From the NCBI GenBank assembly GCA_949282195.1, contig CASDOW010000008.1, forward strand, positions 1 through 64,000: DNA of 64,000 nucleotides. Direction: 5' to 3'. This stretch comes from an uncultured bacterium. GTDB taxonomy: Bacteria > Cyanobacteriota > Vampirovibrionia > Gastranaerophilales > Gastranaerophilaceae. Shown here piece by piece: positions 7,439 to 16,163 of the stretch (positions are counted from its first letter, which is position 1; each line of letters starts with the position of its first letter). The notes beneath the pieces were generated by a model that was not told the DNA's origin, made no database searches, and saw nothing but the letters and a program-made list of their open reading frames with translations. A program made the position numbers and the translations under genes.

Positions 7439-8746
7439 TTGCTGATTAATAAATTTACATCAAATATACCTCAAATTGTCCATACGATTAACAACCCTAA
7501 TTTACCTGTCGGTACTTTGATTGAAGAAATACCGACCGATATAGGCAGATCTTATGCTGGCTATAAGCGTGGCGGTGTAATCGAAGGTGCTGAAAAATTA
7601 AGAAAAGAGCTAATGTCCGCGATTGTATGGATGTTTGGAATAAATGCATTTAATTCATTGGGTACAAAAATATGTGAAAACGTTTTAAATATCCCCATGA
7701 ATATGGATTATTCAAATTCTAAAGATGGAAATGATGCAATAAGAAACTCAGTTGAGTTTTTGGTTGGAAAAGTTAAAGAAACAAAATTTGATACTTCAGA
7801 ATTGGCAAAATACAAAGATAAATACAAAGGCATGGATCCTGAACTTTTGATAAAAAGAATCAGGGGAGCAAAACAAGTTACTTCTATTTTGGCAGTTGCA
7901 ATGAATTGTTTTGCAATGGGTATATTATTACCTAAAATTAATCAGGCAATAACAAGAAAAAAAATTCAAAAAATGAAGCAAGAAAAACTCCAAAAAGCTC
8001 AAAATGAAAATAATGACAAAGGTAAAGACATTCGATTTAAGGGTGATTTATTAAACAGCTTTGTATTTAATGTTGAAAATAATAACACTTTTAGATTGAT
8101 TGTACCTGATGTTCCTATGATTGCAGGGCGTGTCGGTACATCAAGAAATATATTTGAAGGAATTGAAAATTTTGTGATAGACGGCGGAAGTATTTATTTT
8201 TATAATTTCTCTGCAGGCCACATTCAATCTGCTTTAAGAAAAGCAACAAAGACTCCTAATATACCTCCAATAATTGCCGATATCCTTTCTAGGGCAGATG
8301 AAAAAACTTTATCTGAAATATTCACTAATTTAAATGCTAAAAGCAATGTTGAGTTCTTGGCTGATATTACAACAAATCGAGAATTAATCCATGAAATTTT
8401 TGACAAAGGCACATATGGTAAAATTGGAAAAATTAATCGTTTTGTTAAGAGTGATGATTTAAAAGATATAACTGAAGGTGTTATTTCGTTCTTAAATACT
8501 GTTAAATCAGCTCAAACATCTGAACAGCCTTTGTTTAAAAATGGTTCTATAAATATAGATTTAATCAAAAAGGTTGCATATAAAACAAACATGAAAAATG
8601 CGGCCTTCCTTGCTATTGGTCTTGGCATAAGTATTTTTGGCTTGGCTGTTGCCATTCCTAAGCTTGCATTTTGGATTACAAGAAAACTAACCGGAAAAAA
8701 TGAATTTAGCGGTACCATGGTTGTAGATAAAAAAGAAAATAGTTAA
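7439..8746 (+). CDS. Hypothetical membrane protein
   Basis: 435 residues, unrecognised. The frame opens at 7412 and the only candidate start near its beginning is TTG at 7439, with no strong ribosome site, so the start is uncertain. It has two hydrophobic segments: about residues 145-165 (ILAVAMNCFAMGILLPKI) and near the C-terminus (FLAIGLGISIFGLAVAIPKLAFWI). Both are followed by basic residues (ITRKK, ITRKLTG). An IRFKGDLL leader-like motif follows the first. It shares orientation with the PlsC pair and the HD protein but lies 63 bp away. Function unknown. Confidence 0.65.
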   Translation: MLINKFTSNIPQIVHTINNPNLPVGTLIEEIPTDIGRSYAGYKRGGVIEGAEKLRKELMSAIVWMFGINAFNSLGTKICENVLNIPMNMDYSNSKDGNDAIRNSVEFLVGKVKETKFDTSELAKYKDKYKGMDPELLIKRIRGAKQVTSILAVAMNCFAMGILLPKINQAITRKKIQKMKQEKLQKAQNENNDKGKDIRFKGDLLNSFVFNVENNNTFRLIVPDVPMIAGRVGTSRNIFEGIENFVIDGGSIYFYNFSAGHIQSALRKATKTPNIPPIIADILSRADEKTLSEIFTNLNAKSNVEFLADITTNRELIHEIFDKGTYGKIGKINRFVKSDDLKDITEGVISFLNTVKSAQTSEQPLFKNGSINIDLIKKVAYKTNMKNAAFLAIGLGISIFGLAVAIPKLAFWITRKLTGKNEFSGTMVVDKKENS

Positions 8747-8838
8747 CAATACTTAATATTATATATACAATTGCGCAATTTGTCCTTAAAAAAATACTTT
8801 ATTACTACATAAGGAAAGTGTTTAGTATTTATTAGTGG

Positions 8839-9684
8839 GTGAATATGGGTTTTTTAGAGCGCATAACAGGCGTAAATAAGTCTAATAATATTACGACAGA
8901 AAAAACGCAAAAAATAAATTTTTGGCCTTCATTTAGTGCTAATGCTCTAAAAAGAACAAATCTTAAAAAAGATGTTTTTGAATCAGCTCAACAAGTTGAA
9001 GCACAAGGTTTAACTCCAAGATATTATGTTCCAAGCTCAACTGTTTCTCAAGGAATTGTTTTTGAAACAGAATTAGCCCTAAAAGAACCTGAAAAATTTA
9101 TTGCTCTTTATGTTAATCCTATGGTTATTGAAGAAGCAATTATGAGAAATCCCAATATTGAAAGAATTTTAAAAGAAAATAATCTGCCCTTGGATTACAA
9201 TATTGATAATGTTACATCTATTATTAATTCTCATTTAATTCCAACGGCTCGTCAAGCTCAAAAAATTTACAGAAATTTGGGTCATTCTACATCAGAAAAA
9301 AATTATGCATATTTAACTCAAGCTGCTTTATTGCATGATATCGGTAAGGCTTTTATTCCTTCTGAAATTTTAAATAAAAACGGTCGCCTTACTTCTAAAG
9401 AAAGAGAAATTGTTGAACTTCATAATAAATTAAGCTATGAAGTTTTAAAAACAACAAGACTTCATCCAAAAGTTGCCCAATTTGCTCTTGAACATCATGA
9501 TTATGAAAGAAATGTTGAAAGATCGGATGAAAATCAATCTTTAACGGTTGCAGATATTTATTGTGCACTAAAAGAAGATAGACCCTATAAAAAACCCCTA
9601 AATGAAATTGCAACAAGAACAATTCTATATGATATGGGTACAAACGGAAAATTTGATGCAAAATATATAAATTACTTACAATAA
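8839..9684 (+). CDS. HD-domain protein, degenerate HD-GYP type
   Basis: 281 residues (GTG 8839; ATG 8845 is an equally good start). After a leader with PSFSANALK, a metal-dependent phosphohydrolase domain occupies about residues 130-275: AALLHDIGK with His166-Asp167, then LEHHDYER (His219-His220) and VADIYCALKEDRPYKK. This order is that of HD-GYP cyclic-di-GMP phosphodiesterases, but the GYP tripeptide after the HH motif is missing and the region is shorter. It may hydrolyse a different phospho-ester or act as a binding protein. It ends before a terminator that also closes the phage module. Confidence 0.8.
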   Translation: MNMGFLERITGVNKSNNITTEKTQKINFWPSFSANALKRTNLKKDVFESAQQVEAQGLTPRYYVPSSTVSQGIVFETELALKEPEKFIALYVNPMVIEEAIMRNPNIERILKENNLPLDYNIDNVTSIINSHLIPTARQAQKIYRNLGHSTSEKNYAYLTQAALLHDIGKAFIPSEILNKNGRLTSKEREIVELHNKLSYEVLKTTRLHPKVAQFALEHHDYERNVERSDENQSLTVADIYCALKEDRPYKKPLNEIATRTILYDMGTNGKFDAKYINYLQ

Positions 9685-9721
9685 AATCTCCTCTAATAAA
9701 CTAAACTTACTAAACAAAAAA

Positions 9722-9742
9722 GCCTTGCAGAGTATGCAAGGC
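9722..9742. terminator. Bidirectional terminator at the left edge of the phage module
   Basis: An 8-bp stem GCCTTGCA/TGCAAGGC with loop GAGTA, with A-runs to the left and T-runs to the right. It can end the HD-protein transcript on the plus strand and the late phage transcript (lysozyme) on the minus strand. Confidence 0.85.
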
Positions 9743-9748
9743 ATTTTT

Positions 9749-10180
9749 TTATTTTTTTAAAAATAACTCTTTTTCTTTTTTTCTTCTGTTGATTAAACCT
9801 TTTGATTTCATTTTGTTACAATAAATCCATTTATCAAATTCATTTGAAGCTTCAAGGTATCTCTTTTTGTTTAAGAGTTTTAATAATGTTGAATTTTTAA
9901 AAGCATTTATGCCGATATTATATTCAAAGGAAATAATTGCATCAAACTGATTTTGAGTCAATGGGACATTTATCAGATTATTTACATTGTTTGCGTGAAT
10001 AATTAAGTCTTTAATAAGAAGATTTTCGGCTTCTTTTTCGGTTATTTTTTGTTCTTTAAATACATCTTTTCCAGTGTGTCCATAGCCTATTGTTAGAACT
10101 CCCGCCGGGCATTTATAAGCCTTAAGGCTTAAGCCTTCAAAATTTTTAATTAAATCAATTCCATTTTTTGATATATTCAT
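9749..10180 (-). CDS. Phage endolysin, GH24 lysozyme
   Basis: 143 residues from ATG 10180, chosen because GAGG lies 9 bases upstream; a TTG at 10195 would add five residues. It is a T4-type muramidase that cleaves the glycan strands of peptidoglycan: FEGLSLKAYKCPAGVLTIGYGHTG, with catalytic Glu15 and Thr30. The position usually held by Asp20 of T4 lysozyme is Cys24, a substitution common in phage GH24 enzymes. The family's FDAIISFEYNIG segment follows. There is no signal peptide, so it depends on a holin or similar. It overlaps the end of the membrane protein at 10155 by 26 bases: a typical lysis cassette. Confidence 0.92.
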   Translation of the reverse strand: MNISKNGIDLIKNFEGLSLKAYKCPAGVLTIGYGHTGKDVFKEQKITEKEAENLLIKDLIIHANNVNNLINVPLTQNQFDAIISFEYNIGINAFKNSTLLKLLNKKRYLEASNEFDKWIYCNKMKSKGLINRRKKEKELFLKK

Positions 10181-10406
10181 TTTGAATATCCTCAATGTCT
10201 TCTATTCTGTGGTTTTCGACTTTTAATTGTTCTTTTAAGACGGATATTTCTTTTTCGTTAAAATATGTTCTCTCAATTATCGAATTATGTTTATCTTGCT
10301 TGATTTCAAGAGCTTGTATGCTTTTTTCTATAACTCCCATTTTATGAGCAAAATATAGTGCCTGTATAATTACACTTATAAATATTCCAAGTAATTCATA
10401 GTTCAT
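10155..10406 (-). CDS. Phage lysis-associated membrane protein (holin or spanin-like)
   Basis: 83 residues starting at ATG 10406, which overlaps the stop of the DUF1353 gene as TAATG. It has a single N-terminal transmembrane segment (LLGIFISVIIQALYFAHKMG) and then a long charged coiled coil to the C-terminus. Position directly before the lysozyme, with overlap, suggests a lysis role. The N-in, TM-then-coil layout fits an inner-membrane spanin subunit or a small holin/hemolysin-like protein. The exact class is undecided. Confidence 0.65.
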   Translation of the reverse strand: MNYELLGIFISVIIQALYFAHKMGVIEKSIQALEIKQDKHNSIIERTYFNEKEISVLKEQLKVENHRIEDIEDIQNEYIKKWN

Positions 10407-10876
10407 TAATCTGTCCAAAATAATTTTTGATAATTGTCAACACTGTGTTTAATAAGCCATCTTGAAATCGGGTTCACTTCTGAAACATAAAGCAATCTTT
10501 CAAAGACTATTGTTGAAAAATATCTGTCGTTATTAATGTAATCATGGTTTTCACATAGTACATCGTGAATTAATGACGGAATTAAAAATTTTGGGTCTGT
10601 TTTGGGTCCTATAAGCCGCCAGAAAATTCTTGGAATTGTTGCTCCGTCCCAACAATATCCTTTTTTAATCGTAAAATCGTATTCATTTAAGAGTGTTTTA
10701 TCTGTCAAAACAACATTTAATTCTTTTTGGTTTTGAAAGGGAAGTTTTTTAATTATTTCTTTTTCTGTTTCATTCATGTTTGGTTGAATATATCTCAGTG
10801 TTATTTTTGGAATATCTGAAAATAAAATTGTTAATTCTTCGTCATTATACCATTCTATCAATTTTAAAATCTCCAA
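10406..10876 (-). CDS. Phage protein, DUF1353 family
   Basis: 156 residues, likely TTG start at 10876 (TTG 10861 is better spaced from GGAG). The central block YCWDGATIPRIFWRLIG followed about 20 residues later by LIHDVLCENHDY is the DUF1353 signature, seen near the lysis genes of many tailed phages. The function is not known; the conserved Trp-Asp and His-Asp residues suggest a hydrolase-like or structural role. The downstream lysis gene starts within its stop codon. Confidence 0.8.
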   Translation of the reverse strand: MEILKLIEWYNDEELTILFSDIPKITLRYIQPNMNETEKEIIKKLPFQNQKELNVVLTDKTLLNEYDFTIKKGYCWDGATIPRIFWRLIGPKTDPKFLIPSLIHDVLCENHDYINNDRYFSTIVFERLLYVSEVNPISRWLIKHSVDNYQKLFWTD

Positions 10877-10909
10877 GTAAAATTAAAACCTATTTTATTT
10901 TTTGAAATT

Positions 10910-11086
10910 CTAAAACTTTTCAATAAATTCCAAAAGAGTTTTTTTAATCCCTTCTTTAGCTTTTTCAATTATTAAATCCTTTTTTTCTTTAAATAAAATT
11001 TCTGCTTTTTCTTTTAGTTGTGGTAATTGGGCTAAAATGTCTTTAATTATTCCCTCAAAAATTTTTTTCCTTATCCATTTAAACAT
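10910..11086 (-). CDS. Small phage protein, amphipathic
   Basis: A 58-residue ORF with a good ribosome site (AAAGGAC, 7 bases before ATG 11086). The sequence alternates hydrophobic and Lys/Glu residues (FKWIRKKIFEGIIKDI, then KEKAEILFKEKKDLIIEKAK), predicting one or two amphipathic helices. It fills the 221-bp gap between DUF1353 and the fibre-associated gene on the operon strand. No family recognised; a lysis or membrane-binding role is possible but unproven. Confidence 0.6.
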   Translation of the reverse strand: MFKWIRKKIFEGIIKDILAQLPQLKEKAEILFKEKKDLIIEKAKEGIKKTLLEFIEKF

Positions 11087-11097
11087 TTTTTTGTCCT

Positions 11098-11589
11098 TTA
11101 AATTAATTTTGTATAATCATTTGTTTCAAAAAATTCATCAAGTTGTTGACTTGTTAAGCCCAATAATGTGCCAACTTGATTTATATAGGGATTTCCACGA
11201 TAAAAATTATTAGCTTTTAATTCAATCTTTAAAGCTTTAATATCAATCTGTGGTGTTCCATCTTCCGCCAACGGTTGCGCCTCAACAAGAGCTACAATAT
11301 CATCAAAATCAAGCCCCTTTGCTTTATATATTGCACGCTCTACATCTGCTGCTGTCAGGTTAAGCATGGCTATTCTTTCTTTTTCTTTTTGTGCTTGTTC
11401 TTGTTGATATTCTTCTGTGTCTGCAAAAACAAAATAAGTACCGTCATTTGATAAACCTATCGGTCTTTGTGTTTCTTTGATTTCTAAATTTTGTAATTCA
11501 GGGCGGTGTTTAAGCATTAAATTAAATTGTTCTAAACTTGTGTCAAATCTTATAATTTTGTTATCTTGTTCTATATAGTAATTAGTCAT
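11098..11589 (-). CDS. Phage tail-fibre-associated protein (possible fibre chaperone)
   Basis: 163 residues from ATG 11589, chosen for the AAAAGGAG 7 bases upstream and the 8-base overlap with the fibre gene's 3' end. The N-terminal part describes substrate features (DNKIIRFDTSLEQFNLML, then GLSNDGTYFVFADTEEY). It is followed by a Gln/Glu/Lys helix and a compact C-terminal domain with NFYRGNPYINQVGTLLGL. Position immediately after the fibre gene is where tail-fibre assembly proteins sit. Family not recognised with certainty. Confidence 0.6.
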   Translation of the reverse strand: MTNYYIEQDNKIIRFDTSLEQFNLMLKHRPELQNLEIKETQRPIGLSNDGTYFVFADTEEYQQEQAQKEKERIAMLNLTAADVERAIYKAKGLDFDDIVALVEAQPLAEDGTPQIDIKALKIELKANNFYRGNPYINQVGTLLGLTSQQLDEFFETNDYTKLI

Positions 11590-12520
11590 TATTTGCTCCT
11601 TTTGTATAGATAAACTTAAAGAAATCAACTGTGCCAAAATAAGCTAAAGATACTGTATCACCCTTAGCAGCAGGTAAATAAGCGGAAATATTAGAACTGC
11701 CTGATGATTGTAATTCGCTTTGAATATTTTTTGTTTGATTTGTTAGTGCAAGTCCGCCATTACTTATTCTAAAACAATACCAACCGTCAGCAGGAGCTGT
11801 ATAAGTTGCACTGCTTGCGTCTACTGTTAAATTGTCGAATTTTGATGAGGGGAAAGAATATGAGCCAATAAGTTCTTTTGTTGTGCTTGTTATATTTGAA
11901 AGGCTTTTATCCAGTTTATTTTCAAGGTTGTTTTGTATTGAGGTTATTGCGACTGTATTTACATCAATTTGATTGAATTTTTCGTAGTTATCGTTAATGT
12001 TTTGAGAAATGTTTTTTAATTCATCATATTTTTCATTTATATCCGAAGCTATGTTTGTTACAAGTAATGCTGATGAATTTAATTGATTATAAAGTTCTTC
12101 AGGGGTTTGATCCGAGAATTCGGATACTTTTATAGTCAGTTCTAATTTTCTTGATAATATTTGAATTAATCTTGTCAGGTAATCAAAAGAATACTCGAGT
12201 GCTTCTAAGTTTAATAATGAACTGTTATTGTATTGAGTTTCTTGACTTATCGGGAGGGTTAATTCGAGCGAGATTTTTTCGTTTTCTGATAGAATATCGT
12301 AATTTGATGAACTTATAGGAAAAGTTATGTAACTCCCGTTTTCGTTTTTTATTTCGTTAATGCTGTAATCTATTCCGTTTTGGAGTGTATGTTGAATATT
12401 TTCTTTATCGAAAAGAGTTACTTTTAGTTGTTCTTCGTTATCAATATAAAAATCAAATTCAAATATGGTTGTAGAATTATTTCCGGTATAATTATTTACC
12501 GGAGTTATGTCATATATCAA
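11582..12520 (-). CDS. T7-type phage tail fibre protein
   Basis: 312 residues. The first ~120 residues match the virion-attachment domain of T7-like tail fibres: YTGNNSTTIFEFDFYIDNEEQLKV, a YSINEI strand segment, and LEALEYSFDYLTRLIQILSRKLELTIKV. A coiled-coil region follows (about 140-205). The C-terminal part (about 210-312) is beta-rich, with SATYTAPADGWYCFRISNGG and Ser-rich strands, and is likely the receptor-binding tip. The start overlaps the preceding gene's stop as ATGA. The fibre is short, so the particle probably recognises one surface glycan or protein. Confidence 0.82.
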   Translation of the reverse strand: MIYDITPVNNYTGNNSTTIFEFDFYIDNEEQLKVTLFDKENIQHTLQNGIDYSINEIKNENGSYITFPISSSNYDILSENEKISLELTLPISQETQYNNSSLLNLEALEYSFDYLTRLIQILSRKLELTIKVSEFSDQTPEELYNQLNSSALLVTNIASDINEKYDELKNISQNINDNYEKFNQIDVNTVAITSIQNNLENKLDKSLSNITSTTKELIGSYSFPSSKFDNLTVDASSATYTAPADGWYCFRISNGGLALTNQTKNIQSELQSSGSSNISAYLPAAKGDTVSLAYFGTVDFFKFIYTKGANND

Positions 12521-12957
12521 TTTTCCTCCTTTTTAAAATAAAATAATTTAAATTTTTTATCGTTAGTGTCTAAAATTTTAAAGCCGTATTTTTTGAGCCA
12601 AATAAGTGCATCAAAATTTTCTAAGTATATATAATTAAATAAAATTGAATACTCTTTTTTAAACTTTTCAATTTTGGAGAATATATACTTCATTAAATAA
12701 AATCTGTTTTTATGTGCATATTTTGTGCATAATAGCCATAACTGCGCAGTAGAGTCGTTAATTTTTTTAGCTCCGCCGATTGCAATCGGATTATTATTGT
12801 CGTCAGCTAAAAAATATGCATTCTTTTTGTTTTTCAAACAGAGTTCAATAAAATCTTCTTTGTTTTTTATATAAAAATCCAGTTCTTTTTTGTCGCTTTT
12901 TCTTAAATTGTCATATAGCAATTTAAGATTGTCTTTGTTTATATTCATTTTTTTCAT
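12517..12957 (-). CDS. GNAT-fold phage protein, T7 gp13/DUF2833-like
   Basis: 146 residues with an acetyltransferase-like fold: NAYFLADDNNNPIAIGGAKK followed by AQLWLLCTKYAHKNRFYLMKYIFSKIEKF and FNYIYLENFDALIWLKKYGFKIL. In T7-like phages a GNAT-like protein of this type (gp13, DUF2833) sits between the nozzle and the internal virion or fibre genes and is needed for particle assembly. The start overlaps the nozzle gene's stop (ATGA), so the two are translationally coupled. An active acetyltransferase cannot be excluded. Confidence 0.65.
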   Translation of the reverse strand: MKKMNINKDNLKLLYDNLRKSDKKELDFYIKNKEDFIELCLKNKKNAYFLADDNNNPIAIGGAKKINDSTAQLWLLCTKYAHKNRFYLMKYIFSKIEKFKKEYSILFNYIYLENFDALIWLKKYGFKILDTNDKKFKLFYFKKEEN

Positions 12958-15011
12958 TGTGACTCAACTTCTTCTAATGAAATTGTTGCGTTTATTGCTA
13001 ATATTGACAGCGGAAGCGGGTATTTTTGTACAATTTTAATATTTTTTTGAGGAGCTCTGTCCGCAAGCGGACAAAATTCAATGTCTTTTGAATATAATTT
13101 TTTAGGATTGTTAATGCTGTCATGGCTTCTTGGGTTTTGACTTAAGCTATTGTTGTCATTTTGGATAAAGAAATCTTCTCTGGAGTTTAGTATTTTTACT
13201 TCAACCTTATTAATCATTTTATTAATTCCTAATGTCCCTTGTGATTCTAAATTCAGGGTCTCAAGCTCAAAGTCATATCTTAAGCCGATAAATATATCTT
13301 TTGCCGGGTATGGAAGTTTTAAAACGCCGTTTTCATTAATTTCTAAATCTTCAACTACGCCCCAATCAGCCAAGGCATTTACTTTTGTATTTTTTAAATG
13401 ATTTAAATTGCTGATTGTGTCTGTTTTCTCTTCAAAGTTAAAACTGGTTGAGCTGTCTAAAAATTTTGAATTTTCAAGAGAAGTCACAATTCTTGAATAA
13501 AATCTTTCGATGTAGCATACTTTTTCATTATTTATTTCTCTTTCAACAACAAAATATGCAATATCTTCATAATTTTCTCTAATAACGGCAACGCTTTTAA
13601 ATTTTCCTTGGGTTGTATGAGTGTGCCAAGCGGCAATTTTTTGCGTGGGGTTATATGTTAGGGCGCATAAATTTCCGTCATCCATTACGCACCAAAGAAT
13701 TCTGTTTGGCTCTTTAGAATATGCCATATCAATTATTTTTCTGCCTTCAAAAAGATGAGAAGCAAATAGAGTTAATTCTTCTCCGTCGTATGAGTCTGAA
13801 AGGTAGTCATATCCCAGATTTCTGACAATGTTTCCTCCTGACTGTACAAATAACACCATAGAACCCGATACAACAGGTTTGATTTTAGATGAGCCGTAGT
13901 ATGATTGCAATTTGGCATATGGGGAATTTGATGCACTCATAACTCCGTCAGACCCGTTAACCGACCATTCTGCATTCGTTGTCATAACAATTAAATTGTC
14001 AAGAGGTATTAAATGCTGAATATTGTTTGCAGTATTATCATAAATCGACATAGTAATTGAATCTGTTGCATTCAGGGGTCTTGAAATATTAAAATTATCA
14101 TTTGTACCTGTTTGACTCATCCATAGTGTTTGAGGAGAAGCATTTGATGCGGCATAAATTTTTCTTTGTTGAAAGTAACAGACGCATGAGGGGCCTTCGT
14201 TTTCAAATGGGTTTGTGTGCGTAGGTGCGCAACTCGATAAATCGGGCTCAATATTATTGTCTTTAAACGAGGTTGTGTTTGATGTTCCTACATAACCGTA
14301 TATGCCGTTTACGCTTCTGTATATATTGTATTCACAAGCATTTTGAACAGCCGACCAAGAAATTGTTATATATTCTGATGTTGTCCAATATGCTTCTAAG
14401 TGTCCAACAACAGATATTGGTGAACTTTTAGAGCTTTCTTCAAAGCTGTCTTTATGAACCGATGTAACAACATAGCTATAAGTTGTGGTATTGGATGCAG
14501 TTGAGCCAACATAGCTTATTGACAGATTACTTGGAGCTTCAATTGTTGCTTTAAAATTAATTTCTTCAAATCTCCAATCGTCGTTAGCATATCTTGATAG
14601 ATTGTATGGCAAAAAGTTTGCGCAAGTCAGTGTAATAACGTCTGCTTGCTGACAGTAGTCAATGTTGAAGATATCATTTTCGGTATACGGGCTTTCAATT
14701 TCGTAGATTTCCTCGTTTTTTAAAATATATCCGCCGTCTTTAATTATTCTTATATATTTATCTCCAAACTCTAAAATGTAACTTTCATTAAGATTAAAAA
14801 CAAAAGGAATTAGTCTTGTTTTTTTGTCGGAGTATTTTGCTTTTTCAAGAAATTCAAGGCCGGAGCGATTAACAACGCATCCTTCTTGAAGCACTAAGCC
14901 GTTTTTTAAATTTTTTAATCCGAGATTATATTGTTCTAAATCAACTCTTCCTTGCAAGGACGGGGATAAAATTCCTTTTGAAAAAGAATTTTGACATACT
15001 CTTATACTCAT
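12954..15011 (-). CDS. Phage tail nozzle / tubular protein B (T7 gp12-like)
   Basis: 685 residues. The N-terminus has the conserved nozzle block: FSKGILSPSLQGRVDLEQY, GLKNLKNGLVLQEGCVVNRSG, RLIPFVFNLNESYILEFGDKYIRI, then FNIDYCQQADVITL. Residues about 160-260 look like an inserted fibronectin III-like domain (SNLSISYVGS...TTYSYVVTSVHKDS). The middle part (FNISRPLNATDSI; LIVMTTNAEWSVNG) is the usual beta-propeller-like core. It forms the tail tip tube through which DNA exits. The length is a little shorter than T7 gp12. It lies directly after the adaptor gene. Confidence 0.85.
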   Translation of the reverse strand: MSIRVCQNSFSKGILSPSLQGRVDLEQYNLGLKNLKNGLVLQEGCVVNRSGLEFLEKAKYSDKKTRLIPFVFNLNESYILEFGDKYIRIIKDGGYILKNEEIYEIESPYTENDIFNIDYCQQADVITLTCANFLPYNLSRYANDDWRFEEINFKATIEAPSNLSISYVGSTASNTTTYSYVVTSVHKDSFEESSKSSPISVVGHLEAYWTTSEYITISWSAVQNACEYNIYRSVNGIYGYVGTSNTTSFKDNNIEPDLSSCAPTHTNPFENEGPSCVCYFQQRKIYAASNASPQTLWMSQTGTNDNFNISRPLNATDSITMSIYDNTANNIQHLIPLDNLIVMTTNAEWSVNGSDGVMSASNSPYAKLQSYYGSSKIKPVVSGSMVLFVQSGGNIVRNLGYDYLSDSYDGEELTLFASHLFEGRKIIDMAYSKEPNRILWCVMDDGNLCALTYNPTQKIAAWHTHTTQGKFKSVAVIRENYEDIAYFVVEREINNEKVCYIERFYSRIVTSLENSKFLDSSTSFNFEEKTDTISNLNHLKNTKVNALADWGVVEDLEINENGVLKLPYPAKDIFIGLRYDFELETLNLESQGTLGINKMINKVEVKILNSREDFFIQNDNNSLSQNPRSHDSINNPKKLYSKDIEFCPLADRAPQKNIKIVQKYPLPLSILAINATISLEEVESQ

Positions 15012-15015
15012 TTGT

Positions 15016-15609
15016 TTATCCTCTGGAATCTAAATATGTTAGTTCGTCATCTATTGTTTCTACGCCTTCTTGTGCGTTTAAAACTTTTGCTCTTTTTATT
15101 AGCTGATTGTACTTCTCGTAGGCAATTTCGCCTTTTTGTATACTTCCTACAAGTACATTTGCCGTAAGTGAGGCAAGGTAGTACGATAATGCCATTGCAA
15201 ATTCACAAGAGAAAAATATTTCTTTCTCAACACGTCTTGTATATCTTAGTATTGCATTTTCAACATCGCACAAGATTACTTTTTGCCCGTTTGACAGTGA
15301 TGAAATTGAATATTTTTCAATTGCGTACGAGTTTTTTCTGAAAACATCGCGTGTACAAATGCAATCGTTGGGATAATTGTAGCAATATTTATATTGAAAT
15401 TGCGAAACAGGGTTTTCACAAAGTGCCAGTTCTTTGAAAGTGGATGCAAAATTCCAGTCAAAGTCTTTTAATACGTAATCTCTGGCTAATTCATAATAAT
15501 TGTTTAATAAAATTGCACGATTGTCGGTTGAATTTCCGTTTTCAAGCGGCATTGAAACCCCAAGTATATTTAGGGTTATGTTGAATATTTGCGCTTTTGA
15601 TTGTGTCAT
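15016..15609 (-). CDS. Phage tail adaptor / tubular protein A (T7 gp11-like)
   Basis: 197 residues matching the gp11-type head-tail adaptor: SKAQIFNITLNILG at the N-terminus, LARDYVLKDFDWNFASTFKELAL, YKYCYNYPNDCICTRDVF, and C-terminal FAMALSYYLASLTANVLVG with helix KYNQLIKRAKVLNAQEG. It links the portal to the tail nozzle. The ATG at 15609 abuts the stop of the upstream gene, and the nozzle gene starts 4 bp downstream. Family assignment rests on motif order and synteny. Confidence 0.82.
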   Translation of the reverse strand: MTQSKAQIFNITLNILGVSMPLENGNSTDNRAILLNNYYELARDYVLKDFDWNFASTFKELALCENPVSQFQYKYCYNYPNDCICTRDVFRKNSYAIEKYSISSLSNGQKVILCDVENAILRYTRRVEKEIFFSCEFAMALSYYLASLTANVLVGSIQKGEIAYEKYNQLIKRAKVLNAQEGVETIDDELTYLDSRG

Positions 15610-16110
15610 TTAATCTCCTTTGTACCAATTGGAAGCCACTTTATTAGTGGAGCCAAGGTAATTTATGGCTTTTGAATATAAGTTTGCATTGTAGTAACTT
15701 GTATCTAAGTTTGCATTATTTAAATATTCGTTTGCTTTATCTAAATATTGTTTTGAAATTAAATCGTAACTCTTTTGTGTTTCTTGGGCTTCAGAGTCTG
15801 CATAGTCAAGAGTGTCTTGAAAATTCATAAGATTTGTGTCTGAATTTACATCAAAACCCATTGCGCTCGCTTTTGCTATTTGCTCGTTTGCTTGTTTTTT
15901 GCCTTCAAGTTTTTGTTTTCTTGCTTCTTCTATCCCTTTTTGTTGTTGGTATCTTGATTCATTTATTGAATTTTTAGCATTAGCAATTGCAACTTGTGTT
16001 TGATATTCTTGTGTTTTTGCGTCTTGATATAAATTTGTTAATTCATTTGTTACGCCAAAGATACTGCTTCCTACTTGCAGGGCGGTATTAATAACTGTCG
16101 GAACACACAT
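15610..16110 (-). CDS. Phage internal virion protein-like (gp14-type)
   Basis: 166 residues, Ala/Gln/Lys-rich and mostly helical: TNLYQDAKTQEYQTQVAIANAKNSI, EARKQKLEGKKQANEQIAKA, then ASAMGFDVNSDTNLMNFQDTL. This helical layout, with the MCVPTVINTALQVGSSIFG start, is typical of small internal virion/ejection proteins that precede the tail genes in podoviruses. GGAG lies upstream of ATG 16110. No counterparts of the large T7 core proteins gp15 and gp16 are present, so DNA ejection must be simpler or use fewer parts. Confidence 0.65.
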   Translation of the reverse strand: MCVPTVINTALQVGSSIFGVTNELTNLYQDAKTQEYQTQVAIANAKNSINESRYQQQKGIEEARKQKLEGKKQANEQIAKASAMGFDVNSDTNLMNFQDTLDYADSEAQETQKSYDLISKQYLDKANEYLNNANLDTSYYNANLYSKAINYLGSTNKVASNWYKGD

Positions 16111-16132
16111 TTTTTACTCCTTTTTTTAAAAA

Positions 16133-16155
16133 AATGTGGGCATAATGCCCACATT
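16133..16155 (-). terminator. Terminator-like hairpin between head and tail genes
   Basis: A perfect 10-bp stem (AATGTGGGCA/TGCCCACATT, loop TAA) lies in the 53-bp gap after the cement gene. On the minus strand it is followed by a T-run of about five. It could partially end transcription after the capsid and cement genes and so lower the level of the downstream tail genes. Confidence 0.75.
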
Positions 16156-16163
16156 GGATTAGG

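Noticed and set aside
11582-12520. Diversity-generating retroelement linked to the fibre, because the head genes resemble BPP-1
   Set aside because: No reverse transcriptase, Avd-like gene or template/variable repeat pair was found in the window; the fibre is T7-type, not Mtd-like.
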